Origin: Cryptomeria japonica
Taxonomy: Eukaryota; Streptophyta; Pinopsida; Cupressales; Cupressaceae
Direction of reading: 5' to 3'
Length of the DNA: 64,000 nt
NCBI RefSeq assembly: GCF_030272615.1
Contig: NC_081410.1
Location: forward strand, 189,617,619-189,681,618
Within the stretch, counting starts at the first letter, position 1, and every line of letters begins with the position of its first letter. A program made the translations under genes and the position numbers. The notes under the pieces are model-generated. The model worked only from the letters and a program-made list of their open reading frames with translations. It was not told the origin of the DNA and did no database searches. Of this stretch, positions 37,595 through 50,391 are shown in pieces.

Positions 37595-40259
37595 ATATGT
37601 ATTTTTCATTCCAAATGTATTATAACTTATTCGTAGACTACATGATATATAGAAAAAAAAGGTACAAGAAAAAAAATTCTTTTGAATAGTATTGACTAAT
37701 TTATAATTGCAAACTTTGACTATAAATTTTACGAATATATATAATTTTTTTAAGATATCAAGATGAATAAACATACAATTTTAAAGCTTCTAAATTTGAT
37801 TTTTTTATTATTATTGTGATAAAAAATGAATAATAAACTCTTTTTATTTTATATGTAATTTTATGTCAATGTTTTCGTTATATTGAATCTAATAATTCGA
37901 AACCATAGCATGCAAGTTATGAAATCGTAAATATCCACTCCTTAATCCCCATTTTATTTTATTTTGCTCTTGTTTATAGTTAGGTGTGAGACTTAATATT
38001 GAAAGGACTATTAAGTTGTATGATTGTGATAATTTATATATGTTAAAAATCATAAATTCCTTCATGGATTTCTATATTACCCTTTCATAACATTTAATAA
38101 AACCATGGCTTTATATATATATGAGTGGTCATAGACATATTATTTAATTTTATTTCTTCTGTTTCTTTCTTTTGATTTTTTGGGTCATGTGTCATCTCTC
38201 TATACCTTTTTAGTTATCTTAGTCTGTTAGTTATCTTTCATCTGTGTTTTCTTGTTATCTCAACTCGATGATAAATCATGGGGTATGATACAAAACATTG
38301 ATAAGGAGAAAAATGTACATAGTTAAATCTAGAAAAGTACCTATGAAATGATTTTATTTGTCAAATTTGATATTAATCTTTGTATACATTTGAGATCTTA
38401 TTGTGGATTATATGGACACAAACATGGTTGTATATGATAATAAAATGATACGATCTAGATGATAATTGCTCTTACTTAAAGATCATATTTACCCCACATA
38501 TTTGATCTATATCCAAAGATTTAATTTATTCGTAGAAAATTATATATTTTTTAGAAGGTTATTTATTTCAACAATATAAAATCATACTATGTGAAATTTT
38601 ATAAATCTTTAAGACGGTCGTATTTGATTGTAGTATGACAACATTATAACTTTTCATTTTAAAATCACATTCTAAGATGTTTTAAAGTTTTTAGGATGTC
38701 TTTGTTTATAGTTTGTAAGTTTTTATTTTTAGAAATTATATTGTATAAATGCTCTAATTTTTTTTAATAATAATCAAAATTTTATAGCTTATAATATTTA
38801 TTTAATTATATTTAGAAAACATTAATATACTTGTCTCGACATTTTAAGTCATATTCTAGACTTTATCATCAAGATGAGAAAAGATGAACCATAAATATAA
38901 AAATTAAAAAAATTAATGCTTACACAATGCATCCTACTTGCCTTTGAAGAAATCAAGAAACTTCCTCTTCCTACAAATATATGATTCTAGAATCTTCTCA
39001 TAATCTTTTTTTTTTGGGGGGGGGGGGTAGATGCCCTATATACATTGGCTTGGCCACTTCCTATAGTGTTAGGTAAGCAAGCTACATGTCATAGGATTAA
39101 AAACTCATTAAACTCCGCGTGTCTTGTGTTCTGCACTGTAACATGGACCTTTGATCTCATTCAATTTTTGTGGAGATGTGGGATTTTAATATTGTTTAAA
39201 GGTATGAGTGCAAATGGGAATTTAAATTTATTTAATCCATACTCCAACATTAGTTTTATTTAAAAAGGAGGATACATCATGTTAGAGGGAAAAAAAATGT
39301 GACTATGGCATGAAATTTCATAAAAGATTGACACATAGATAGCTTTAGTGTATTAATGCATACTTAGGGAGGTTCTATCTGTAAACATGTGTCATCATCA
39401 GCTAACATATAATTATTAATCTCCACACTCCTTGTGTGGACATTTGACCATTTAAATAAAAAAAATAAAGGTCTTTGCAATATTAAGTTTTATGATTGAG
39501 TATGGTTTAGAAAGATGTTTACAAGGTTGCTTGTTATGAATTTTAAATATATATATATATATTATGGCAAGCTTGTTTCCTATAGAATTTTGAGATTGTT
39601 AATTGTGAACACCCATATATTATTTTTATTATTTTGTACTCTGAACCACAACTTGTAGGTAGATTGAGAAATCTGATTTGAATATTAATTATGACATGAA
39701 TATGAACATGATATGATGGACTTTTTTTATTATGAAATCATGGAATATGAATAATTTATTAAATGAAGGAAAGGACTTGAATATGAATCATTAAATTAAA
39801 ATCATGAGTGAATTTTAAATGATATTTATAGTATTGAATCTAATTTAGGTTATATTTATTATGAAATCATGAAACAAGAATAATTTATTAAATTAAGGAA
39901 TATACTTGAATCAAAACCATTAAGTAAAAATTATGAGTGAATTTTAAATAATATTTGTTGTATCAAATCTAGTTTAGATTATAAGTTTAATTTTAAATTA
40001 TGAAATATAAATATATATTATTAAGTAATATTAAAAGGTTATTGTGATGAATTAAAGATCTTGTAAAAATGAGGGAGTTTATAATTAATTACAAATTATG
40101 TAGTTGTTTATAATTATACAAATTATGTTTAAGATTGTGAGATACTGATGGAAAGATTAATGATTTCTTTTTAAATATGATTACAAACATATTAGAAATA
40201 TTGTATACATAATTTTTTTTACACATGAATGAATTGTATAAGAAATTGGAAGTAAGTGT
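37595..40259. other. AT-rich stretch without recognisable feature
   Basis: No ORF with similarity, no repeat shared with the rest of the window. It holds short (TA)n runs (38115-38124, 39549-39562) and a T-run followed by a G-run (39008-39028). Probably decayed intergenic DNA. Confidence 0.6.
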
Positions 40260-42265
40260 AATAATTTTAGCTAGAGAGGAATCTTTTTGGAGACAAAAAT
40301 CATGAGAAACTTGACTGAAGGAAGGCGACACAAACATATTTTTGTCATACATCAGTAAAGGTGAGGAGAATGCAAAATAAGATCTTCTCAATCATGAATA
40401 TGGAGGGTGAACTCTTAACAGACCATGAAGCTATTAACAAAGAGGCCATTAGTTATTTTTCTAGATCCTTTAATGAAGAAGAGATAATAGATAAGGATTT
40501 ACAAAATATTGTGGATATTATCCTTGTATGTGTGAAGCAAGAGCATGATAGGATGTTAATGAGCTCGGTATTTTTGGAGGAAGTGAGAGCAATGGTTTTT
40601 GGAATGGGCTCTGACAAGGCTTTAGGACCGGATGGCTTTCATGCACTATTCTTTCAAAAAAATTGTGATATTTTGGCTAAGGGATATTTGGGAAGTAGTG
40701 GAGGAATCAAGAAGGGGCGGTTTTTTCCTTAGGGATTTTAATAACACATTTATAGCCCTAATCCCAAAGAAGGAGAATATCTCCACTTTTAATTATTTAA
40801 GGCCTATATCCCTTTGTAATACAATCTATAAAGTGATCTCAAAGGTGATAGCAAATAGATTGAAACGAGTGTTGGAGGAGGTTATTTCACCATAATAGAG
40901 TGGGTTCGCACCTGTAAGATCTATTTATGAATGAATCATCCTAGCACATGAGGCAATTCACTCAATCCGACTTTCAACAAGGGAAAAAATGATGATATTA
41001 AAGTGGATGTCAAAAAAGATTATGATGAAGTTAATAGGGGATTCTTGTTAAAATTCTTAGCTAAATTTGGCTTTGATCGACTTTGGATAGCTTGGGTGGA
41101 CAGCTACATCTATTCCCCACATTTTTCAGTTCTCATAAATGGGAGCCCATAAGGTTTTTTCCCCTCAAACAAAGGGATATGACAGGGGGATCCCTTATCC
41201 CCTTTTTTATTCATAATTATGGCGGAGGTATTGGGGAGATTGATCTCTAAAGAATGTAGAGAAGGTCGATGGAAGGGAGTGAAGATTGTAGAAGGGGTGG
41301 ATCCACTATCCCATCTTCAATTTGCAGATGGCACATTCCTAGTTGGAGAGGCATCGACAAGGGAGGCTAGAATTATAAAATGGATCATTGATAACTATGC
41401 GCATGTGTCAGGATAGAGAGTGAATTGGACCAAATGAAAGATTTTCTTTTTCAATACAGAACCCTCCATAGAAAGGGAGATTAGTAGAATACTTGGCATG
41501 AAACTGAGAAAACTACCAAGAAAGTTTCTAGGTATCCCTGTCTTTGAAGGAGAAAATAAATCAGCCCTATGGAAAAATTTGGTGGAGAGATGCTTTAGCA
41601 GAATAGAGGGGTGGAAGAATAAATGGTTGACCCTGGCGGGTAGAATATTAATGCTTGGAACTATTGTCTCGATGATCCCAATTTTCTCTATGATATGTCT
41701 CAAGATTCCTAGTAAAATCATAAATGTGATCAAACAAAAAATGAGGAAATTTTTCTAGAATGGAGCAAATGAGTAGGATAAAATCCCATTATTGGCTTGG
41801 GAGAAAGTTTGTAGCTCAAAAGTGAATGGGGGTGCAGGCCTTAGGAACTGGCAAATTATGAATGAAGCTCTTGGAGAAAAACTAACCTGGAGCATTTATG
41901 CTAATTCGAACTAGCTATGGGTTAAAGTTATGAGGGCTAAATATTTGGACTCTATGGAAGACCACAAAATCTTCACGATCAGAAATCTTCCAAAAGGATC
42001 TGCAATATGGAATTTCATAGTGAGTTGTGGAAAAGTCTTAATAGATCATCTAACATGGCATATAGGGAATGGAAGACTAGCTAAATTTTGGGACAATTCT
42101 TGGGCAACCTATCCTGCAATAAAAGATATGGCTAACCTCTTAGATATAAAGACATAGTTATTGAAAATTTGGGGTGACCAGGTCAAAGATTATGTGGAGG
42201 TCTAATATGGTGTTATGGGGGAGGAATGGATTTGGAAAGACTTGTCGGCCATGGGTCTTATAGAG
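40260..42265 (+). pseudogene. LINE-2 segment 1: reverse transcriptase (5'-truncated)
   Basis: Begins near LAREESFWRQKS, the region just before RT in plant L1 ORF2; the endonuclease part is absent, the usual 5' truncation. RT motifs follow in order: SDKALGPDGFHALFFQKN (40610 on), LIPKKENISTFNYLRPISLC (40758 on), QGDPLSPFLF-like at about 41190, and LQFADGTFLVGEAS (41317 on), where the F-A-D-D box has become F-A-D-G. Then come RKFLGIPVFEGENK, KWLTLAGRILML and the HIGNGRLAKFWDNSW linker (42059 on). Frame 2 is kept apart from one shift around 40730-40900 and several stops. It is cut at 42265 by solo LTR A2 and continues in frame at 45730. Confidence 0.9.
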
Positions 42266-45200
42266 TGCAATAACCCACCTTACTTAACCCAACAAAATTT
42301 GACCACTTTTTTTTTTTTTTTACTTTAATCATTTGTGTTTGATTCAATCGCATACTCTGGGCATCCATCCATTATGATTAGGCATTCATCCATTCGGGAT
42401 GAGCATCTAACCATATGGGTTAGGCATCTATCCATACGGAGTAGAAGGTTTCATCTATCCAATATGGGATAGACATCTACCCATACGAGGTAGGCATCTA
42501 TCCAATTGGGATAGGAGGTGCTCTGGCCAGAGACTTAGACTCATTAGGACCATTCGGGTCCTGAGTCACTCACTAAGTACTACACTCTTCTAATAGGAGT
42601 GCACCGAGGTCGTCGTCCTTAGGAGAAATCAAAATAACATAATACAAGCTTGAATTCTGCCTCAAAATTTGGCTTAAAGCCTCAGGAAGTCAAGCGAATC
42701 CATACGGGATTCCTTCCGAGTATGCATTGAAGTACTTTTTCCTTTTTATTATACTTATCTTTCAAATTAGGATTCTTCTCAATCCTTCTTCTTACCAAAA
42801 CCTAGACCCCATCCACGAATGCCTGAGTACTAGGGGCAACTCTGTCCCTAGACTGCTTACATACCCGTTTCAGCACGAGATCAAGGCGTAAAGTATGTAG
42901 TTCTATTTTCTACTCTATGGTTTGATGTAAACTGATTAGTGGGTACGCAACCCTTTCTAGGGTCAATGTCCCAGACAGTTTCTCTGTGGTTGCTACCCAT
43001 GGTGGTAGCACTTAAGCAAAGGCTCAAGGTGGCCTATTGCTTGTGGCCTAAAACAACTAGATCCTAATACCTATCATAAGCGTCACCCTTGACCCAATTG
43101 CCAATCGTTAACAACTCTTCAAGATTAAATCAATTTCATAAAAGCATTTCACTCAATCAACCTTAAAGGGGGTTTACTATGGTTTAACTCAACAGATGTA
43201 AAATCATTTAAGGATTGTCTTATTAGATTATTGATCCAAGGGGGATTACCCTCCCCTTGGATTTTAACTTCCAAGTGTCCCTTATTACTCCCCGACGATT
43301 TATAGGGATGATGCCACAAACGTCATTGACGCAGCTTTATTAGGCATTAAGTGCAGTAGTTCAACACGATGACATTACCCGTAAGCGTGACCCAGAGGCA
43401 GCGTAAATACTGAACGCTGCTAGGTTTTGGTTTTCCGACTTCCTTTATTTAGTTTTCTTAACTAAGAAGCTATGAAAAACATCATGCTTGGAAATAATTA
43501 TGAATTGAACATGCATAATTAGACATTGCAAAGCTTAATTAATTGAAATAACTACTTGATGAACCACGTGGATTAAAAACCATAACTAAATTATTTAATA
43601 TTCAAAACTTGAAATATAACTTGCATAATAATGACAATTATGAAACTCACATATTAATAATTAAACGTGTAACTTGCACGAAGATGAAGAAAATGTAACT
43701 TTGTCATTAATAAATGCAATTAACGTATAAGTAATTCGCATGAAGCAAGGATAGTGTAAGTTACATGCAAGGTTAAGCAATGTGTTGATTTCTACCATGA
43801 GAATAATCACTTATAGAGTCACTGGTCCCAAAAATAGCAATTAGTTTAGACATTTGGTTCAAATCATATTAATAATGAATTAATTGCTAAAATGCCAACT
43901 AAGTGCCCCAATGGATCTTAAATAGATTGAATAATTCTAATTATAAAATTTGATATAATTTAATTTACAATTATAAAATTTACTAAAGATAAATTAATTG
44001 TAAATTTACTAAAGATAATTTAATTATGAATTTACCTAAGTTTAATTTTATTAAACTAAGATTTAAATTAAAAAAAAAAGAAATTAACAAATCCAATTGC
44101 CGAAAATTAAATTTATCTAATGGCTTTATTAGTCAAGTGGGAGTGGGGGCCACGGTTCCCATCACCACTGCGGAACTGTGGGTGGCAGTGATGAGGGGAC
44201 CGTCGTGGTCCCCTCCACTCCCTTGCGGCCACTGCCGTAACAATGACCGTAGGGTAGTGGAGGGTACCACTCCCGATGGTTGTCATAACTCCCCCCCCCC
44301 CATGCGTTGGCCCGATAATTTATCCAAAATAAATTTCAAAACCACTTTGTAGTATCATTTGGTATAAATTTAATAATAATATATATATATATTATTAAAT
44401 ATATATATATATATATATGATTTTTGTTCCAATTTATTTAATAATATAAGAGAGATATGTATATAAAAAAAATAAGAATAAGAATTTAATCACAGGAATG
44501 AAACGAAATAGAGAAATTTGTTTCAGCAATATAACAGATAACTAGATTATCATAGAGATAGGCAAATATTTAAATTTTGATTTCACAGAGATCATATCCA
44601 ACAATTTTGCTCTTATGTTGAGATAAACAACTTTCTTTGAGAGATTTTCAGGAAAATAGTATTCACAGAGAGAGATTTCTAGAATAAATAAATAACAGAA
44701 CAATAATGAGAAGAATTCATACTTGATATACTATTTCTCATAGTGAGATTCCTAAATACAAATGATTATATGCATAGAGAGAAAAAATTAATTACAGAGA
44801 GAAAAAAAATTGAGTTTTTCAAAAAAATAAATAGAGATGTTGAAAAGCATGAATTATCTTCTTCTTTTTTTTGATTCAAGATCTTCTCTAGATTTTAAAA
44901 AAACAGAAAAGCAGAATCTGATTTCTTTATTTTAAATAGATTAAATAAATAGGTTAATGAATAAAAGAGAAATCTACATTTGTATTTTAAAAATAAAAGA
45001 AATTTTTATCATTGCATTTCTTTAATGAAAAATAGATTTCCTTTCTATCTAACAATTAAGAAATGATTTCTTTCAAAAAGCTATATTCAACTAAAGAATC
45101 TAGGAGGAGATATTTCCTTTGAAAATAAAAAGAATTTACATAAGGAATTAACAAATGCAAAGAGGGAACCTGGAGAAGCCTTTTGATGTTGAATCCTCTC

Positions 45201-45724
45201 CAAATATTCAAGCCTAGCCTTCCTTGATCCTTCCTTGCAAGCTTGGAACAAAATTCTTCAAAACAACCTTAACTATTCTTCCAAATGAAAATATGACTAC
45301 TAAAAACAAACTATTTGAGAAAACTTTCTTCAAAGAATAACCAACTCCCTCTTTTGAATACTTGCATACAATATATAGGAAAAATCCCTTAATTCCACTA
45401 TCTAGAGAAATTAATTAACAATGAGATTCTTTTCCAATATTGGACCCATGCAAAATTGATTGATATCCTAGTGGGGGGAGTTACATGCAAGGTATTGAAG
45501 ATTCCTCTAGAAGCTTCTAATTCCTCCTACAACATGTGCTATAATTGGGAATGGGAAAATAAAAATAAAAATAAATAATGCCATTTGAATTATATTCTCC
45601 AAGTGTGTATGTGGGTCCATTATTTATTCTTTTATAATATTCATTTAATTATTTTCAATAGCTCAACCAAAAAAATATAATAGAATTGTATCAAATCAAA
45701 AAGTGATAAAGGAGGGTTGTGACA
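42266..45724 (-). mobile_element. Solo LTR A2 (long-LTR family), inserted in LINE-2
   Basis: 3459 bp from TGCAATAACCC to GTTGTGACA, flanked by a perfect tagag duplication (42261-42265 and 45725-45729). Removing it with one copy rejoins LINE-2 in frame (MGLIE + AQQILLKQL). Homologous to A1 at the left (42266-42930 with 296-1250) and right (45170-45560 with 3340-3700). It has a G+C-rich inverted-repeat island (44135-44310) that A1 lacks. Minus orientation is inferred from termini resembling the reverse complement of F/J ends. The small frame at 44026-44352 is an artefact of that island. Confidence 0.85.
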
Positions 45725-46932
45725 TAGAGGCACAACAAATTCTTTTAAAACAACTTTTAGATCAGAGAAAGATTTTGGTCATGAAGGAGCAGGACATAGT
45801 GGTTTGGTGTGGATCCAAGGATAGTAAATATTCAGTTAAATTAGGTTATCAGATCCTGGAAGGAAAGGTGGAGTCCCACACAAGAATATTTGATTTTCTC
45901 TGGCACAAACATTGCCTCCCCAAAGCAGGAGCCTTTCCATGATTCGCTATTAAAAGGAGGATCCTTACTGGTGAATGAAGGAAGCGATTAGGTTTATAGG
46001 GCCCACAAAGTGTGTAATGTGTGGGGAAGTAGAAGAACATCTTGATCATCTTTTATTACAATGTAAAGTAGCACAAAGTTGTTGGTTAAGCATAAAGGGA
46101 ATGTTAAATTGGCATGGCCCTTTACAACAATCCCTTAGAGAAGTTTTTGAAAGTTGGCCAAGGCAAAATAGGAGGTCTACTCTTTCAAGCATATAGAACA
46201 TTAGCCCATCCCTAGTGATATGGGAAATATGGAAGGAAAGAAACCAGAGGATTTTTCAAGATAAGAAAGAAGATGAGAGGAGGCTTGTGAGTAGAATAGC
46301 AATTGAAGAGGCTTTAGGGGCAACAACTTCCCAAATGGAACCCATGAATTCCCCACACACTCTTGAGGACAAGGATCCAAAAATTATGGCCAAATATCAA
46401 AACAAGACATGGGGCTTGGAGTAATAAAATATAGAAGAATAAGGGGGACCCATCCATAGAGTGGTCTCCACCTCAAAAGGGATGGATCAAAGGAAATTTT
46501 GATGGAGATGCTCAATACAGTATGGGGTTGTCTGGTGTGGATGTTGTGCTAAGAGACCACTGTGGTGACATGATGAAGTTAGGGGCTCAACAAATTAAGA
46601 AGGGAACTAATAATGAAGCAGAAGCATTCACAACTTTGCTTGCAATCCGATGTGCTCAGGGCCATGGAGTTAGAAAATTACATTTGGAGGGAGATTCACT
46701 GATCATAATCCAAGCTATCAAAAATGGAGAAATTAAGCCTTGGCATCTGCAAAAATACTTATCCTTAATATTAGAGGAATTGGATTCATTTGAAGATGTT
46801 TTGGTTAGTCATGTCAGCAGAGAGGGTAATAAGGTGGCTAATAAATTATCTAAGTGGGCATTGTCTTTTAATCAAGTGGAAGAAATAAGATTTGAATATT
46901 TTAATGGTGAGTCATCGTTGGATGAAACATGA
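45725..46932 (+). pseudogene. LINE-2 segment 2: zf-RVT and RNase H domains
   Basis: Continues with AQQILLKQLLDQRKILVMKE and the DSKYSVKLGYQIL motif. The zf-RVT zinc-binding block lies at 45975-46100 (KCVMCGEVEEHLDHLLLQC..AQSCW), followed by VIWEIWKERNQRIFQDK (46218 on). A type-I RNase H domain runs from about 46480 to 46870: GNFDGDAQ at the first Asp, NNEAEAFTTLLAI with the Glu, LEGDSLIII with the next Asp, and SHVSREGNKVANKLSKWAL with the last catalytic region. RNase H of this type removes RNA from the RNA-DNA hybrid in some plant L1 lineages. Frames switch twice and stops occur. Confidence 0.9.
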
Positions 46933-48458
46933 TAAATAATGATGACCTAATATACATGTCTATAACCCAAGAGGTCGAATTATCATCAAGAGGAAAAGTG
47001 GTGTGAAGGATGGGGAGTGTCAGAGCATATATTAAGTGGATAAGGCGACATATTTTAAATGATGAATTGATTGGTTTCGAAAATTTTTAAATCACTCATT
47101 TCAGAAGAGTAGGAAATCAAGTGGTAGATACTTTGTCAAAATGGGCATTAATCTTTGCAAAGACAGGTGAAATGGGGATAGGAGCCTTAATTGATCTTAG
47201 TGGCGACAATGAAGTAATCCGATGATATTGGCCTCCGAACTTTCAAGTAACCTCAACGAGATTAATTATAATCGACACAATGGAGGTGATTTGATAGCTC
47301 AAGCAAAGCGCATTTATATCTTGGTGATCCGGGTTTTTGTGTGAGCGACAGTTCTCACGAGTTGGCCTTCTTTTTAAAGAAGCTAAGATGGAAGACATTC
47401 ATCAAAATTATATTTTGTTTTGTTTTTGTGTTTATGTGCAGGTGCAGGTTGGTTTTAAAAGATGGAGGCCACATTCTTTCAAAATGTGAAAGTAGTAGAA
47501 GGCTCTCTATGGGCCAGTGGAAAATCATAGGCTCAAGTTTCTTCTCAAATGCCCATCTGATGTCATGGTGTATGCAGTGTAGAGGACGCTTGGTTATTTA
47601 TTTCAGCATGCAACCCATCGGTGGAAATTGAATGTAGATATTTTAATGATGATCATGGTGTGGGGTCTTGAGGTAGGCAATGATGAAGGTGAAATTTGAT
47701 GGGTTATAAATTCCCTATTTGAACAAAATTTGATAGTTGGTATTGATTCTATCCTGGAATGGGCTTATCTGGGATGTGGGTTTGATTTTGGAGAGTCTTT
47801 TGAAAGCCAGAAAGCAGTGGAGGAGCTGGGTTTTGTCCCTTTTGTACGTTGGCCCAATACGGTCAATCAATGACTTTATTTAAACCACATTCGTGCAAAA
47901 TGGAATTCCTTAAAGGCAGCAATAAGGGATTATCAGGTGACTGGTGGGAGTCGAAGGCTTTGGGTTCTGACTACCTTTCCTAGGAAGAGGTGCAACGTTA
48001 GATCTCAACTGGTTCAGGGGTGACATATTCACTGATGGAGTCTGGTGTCCTAATTTTGGTTGCTCGGTCATGAATAGTAGACATGAAATCTTCAGAAAGC
48101 AACAATTTTGAATTTGGGTGATCTTAGAGGTAATATCTAGTCCTTTTTGGGTTGATTTTTGTAAAGCCCATGGGAAAGTTTTTTGGTAGTGAATTTTTTT
48201 TGTTTGTTGGTCTTTTATTCTGCTAAAAATAATGGGGATAGTGTTTGTCGACGATGTCATATCCCCTTGAAGGGATTAGTAGTCTGTAGAATTTCTGCTA
48301 CATGAAGTTTGTCGAAGAAATTTTTGTTAAAATTCAGTTAGCAGTAGTGTGTATTTGAGGTTATGGGCCCTTTTGGAAGATGAACAGCCCAAATGTATGT
48401 AATGTAAACCCTATTTCCTTATATATTAATAAAAGATCAAAAATTACCAACCAAAAAA
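46933..48458 (+). pseudogene. LINE-2 3' region: repeated RNase H tail, 3' UTR and poly(A)
   Basis: At 47085-47220 a second C-terminal RNase H-like end appears (THFRRVGNQVVDTLSKWALI), paralleling SHVSREGNKVANKLSKWALS at 46805. It implies duplication or fusion with another LINE copy. From 47341 on only degenerate sequence is seen. The end 'ttaataaaagatc..attaccaacc' plus A-run (48453-48458) closely follows the usual plant L1 3' terminus. I could not identify a target-site duplication because the 5' boundary is unsure. Confidence 0.65.
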
Positions 48459-48920
48459 CAATGATCTTATTGCATTTTTGCATCCATTTTAGTTCGACTC
48501 CATCTTTGTCAATTTTTTGGGTTGTGTTGGTCCTTTTCCCCTAATCTTGCTAGTGTAGGTTTTTATTTTTCCAATGAGATATTATTTTATCTTAGTCTTA
48601 GGTTTTTTCAATGCTTTTATTAAACTTTATTAGATATGATGTTGAGGTATCCCCATCCTTAAAGGGTGGAGCATTTGCTATTTTTATACTACTTGGTGAT
48701 CAGTTGGATTTTTTTTTTGTGTGTGTGCAATAATACATAATTCTCAGGTTGTTATTCAACATGTTATCTTTGCTTGGTTTCTTTTGTGTGATAGATGTTT
48801 TACTTGTAGATGATTCTTGGATCCTATGGTTAAATCATCAACTTCTACAGTATCCAACATTCCTATCCCTCATCTACACCAATTGAGTTATTTCAATCCC
48901 TTACTCAAAATAATGATATT
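48459..48920. other. Unassigned AT-rich segment
   Basis: T-rich sequence with no recognisable gene or shared repeat between the LINE-2 poly(A) and the minisatellite. Confidence 0.5.
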
Positions 48921-49400
48921 ATAAATTCTCCTCCATCTTAGGATCAATCCTTCCCTTCCATTATATCTCATGATCCAATTCAAAATCAAGATCAAAATAT
49001 CTCTTCTATTCCATCTCATGATTCCCTTCTATATAGAGGTCAAAGCATCCCTAATCTCATGATCCCATCCCTTCCACTCCATCCCATGATCCCCTTCCAT
49101 CTAGAGATTAAATAATATCTTCATCTCATGATCCCATCTTTTCCACTTCATCCCACGATCCCCTTCAATCTAGAGATTGAATCATCCCCTCATCTCATGA
49201 TACAATCCATTCCAATCCATACCACTATCCTCTTAAATCTCATGACCAAAGCATCCCTTCTTTTTCTCCACATCATGATCCCCTTGCATCCCAAGATTAA
49301 AGCATGATCCCTCCATCTCATAATCCCATCTCTTCCACTCCATCCCATGATGCCCTTCCATCTCAAGATCAAAGAATCCCTTCCATGTAATGTGATGATC
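48921..49400. repeat. Degenerate minisatellite, unit about 60-65 bp
   Basis: About seven imperfect copies built on 'atctcatgatcccat', 'ttccactccatcccatg' and 'atccccttccatct', often followed by 'agagatta' or 'aagattaaa'. One plus-strand reading gives runs such as SHDPIQNQDQNISSIPSHDS, so it could be a decayed coding repeat. Stops are frequent. Confidence 0.7.
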
Positions 49401-49404
49401 ACCT

Positions 49405-50067
49405 TGTTGATTAGGTTGAAAGCATTGGAGTATTGAGAGGGGGGGGTGAATCAGTATTCCCATATATTTTAAAAAAACTTTCTTCTAACTTTAATCTTCC
49501 ACAGAGATATTGAACTTCATCCCACAAACTTAACAAATATGAAACAACAAATATAGAATAAACATGAAGAACACAACCACAAGACAACACACTGGATTTT
49601 ATACGTGGAAAACCCAAATGGAACCATAAAAAGTGTTAGCTCTCAAGAGAATATAACTATTTATATGGTGTTTACAAGAGGGGTGGATCACTGCTAGGTG
49701 GCTCACTTTCAGGACGCTCACTGAAAGATACAAACAAACAACTCACTGTTGGAATGCTCACAACTACATAAAAGGTTGAATTGAAAAGGATTGCATCTAC
49801 AATTGCATGGGATCAGTTCTCAGATTAAGCTCAAATTATAATTCACAAACTTTTCAATAGATCCGGTTAGAGATCTTTATATAATTGTCCTACAACAAGT
49901 TCGGCGAAGGACTATTGCATTACCGCAACACTGTCTACCTTTGTTGTCCACAACTCACACTTTACTCATTGCTACCTTCGCTGCTAACTCTCTTTCGCAT
50001 ATCACATGAGCTTCCTTAATCTCCTTCTCACATACACTTTCATACCATACTTCACTCATATATCATT

Positions 50068-50165
<98 letters not shown>

Positions 50166-50277
50166 TATATACATACATACATACATACATACAAACATAC
50201 ATACATACATACATACATATATACATACATATACATATACATATACATATACAAATATATACATATACATATATATG

Positions 50278-50336
<59 letters not shown>

Positions 50337-50391
50337 ATGTATACGTATATATGGGTGATCGTACGGATCTATGTTGCACTTTAGGCTAACA
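49405..50391 (-). mobile_element. Solo copia-type LTR I
   Basis: Starts TGTTGATTAGG, carries the conserved GGGGTGAATCAGTATTCCC block (49443-49461) and ends TTAGGCTAACA. Layout matches Copia-B LTRs read on minus. No primer site or polypurine tract adjoins it and I find no target-site duplication, so the boundaries are less certain than for D or H. Confidence 0.6.
50070..50350. repeat. (AC)n followed by (CATA)n / (TATG)n microsatellite
   Basis: About 89 bp of perfect AC (50070-50158), then about 190 bp of CATA, TACATA and TATG units that switch strand sense near 50270. All long open frames over it are products of the repeat. Confidence 0.97.
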
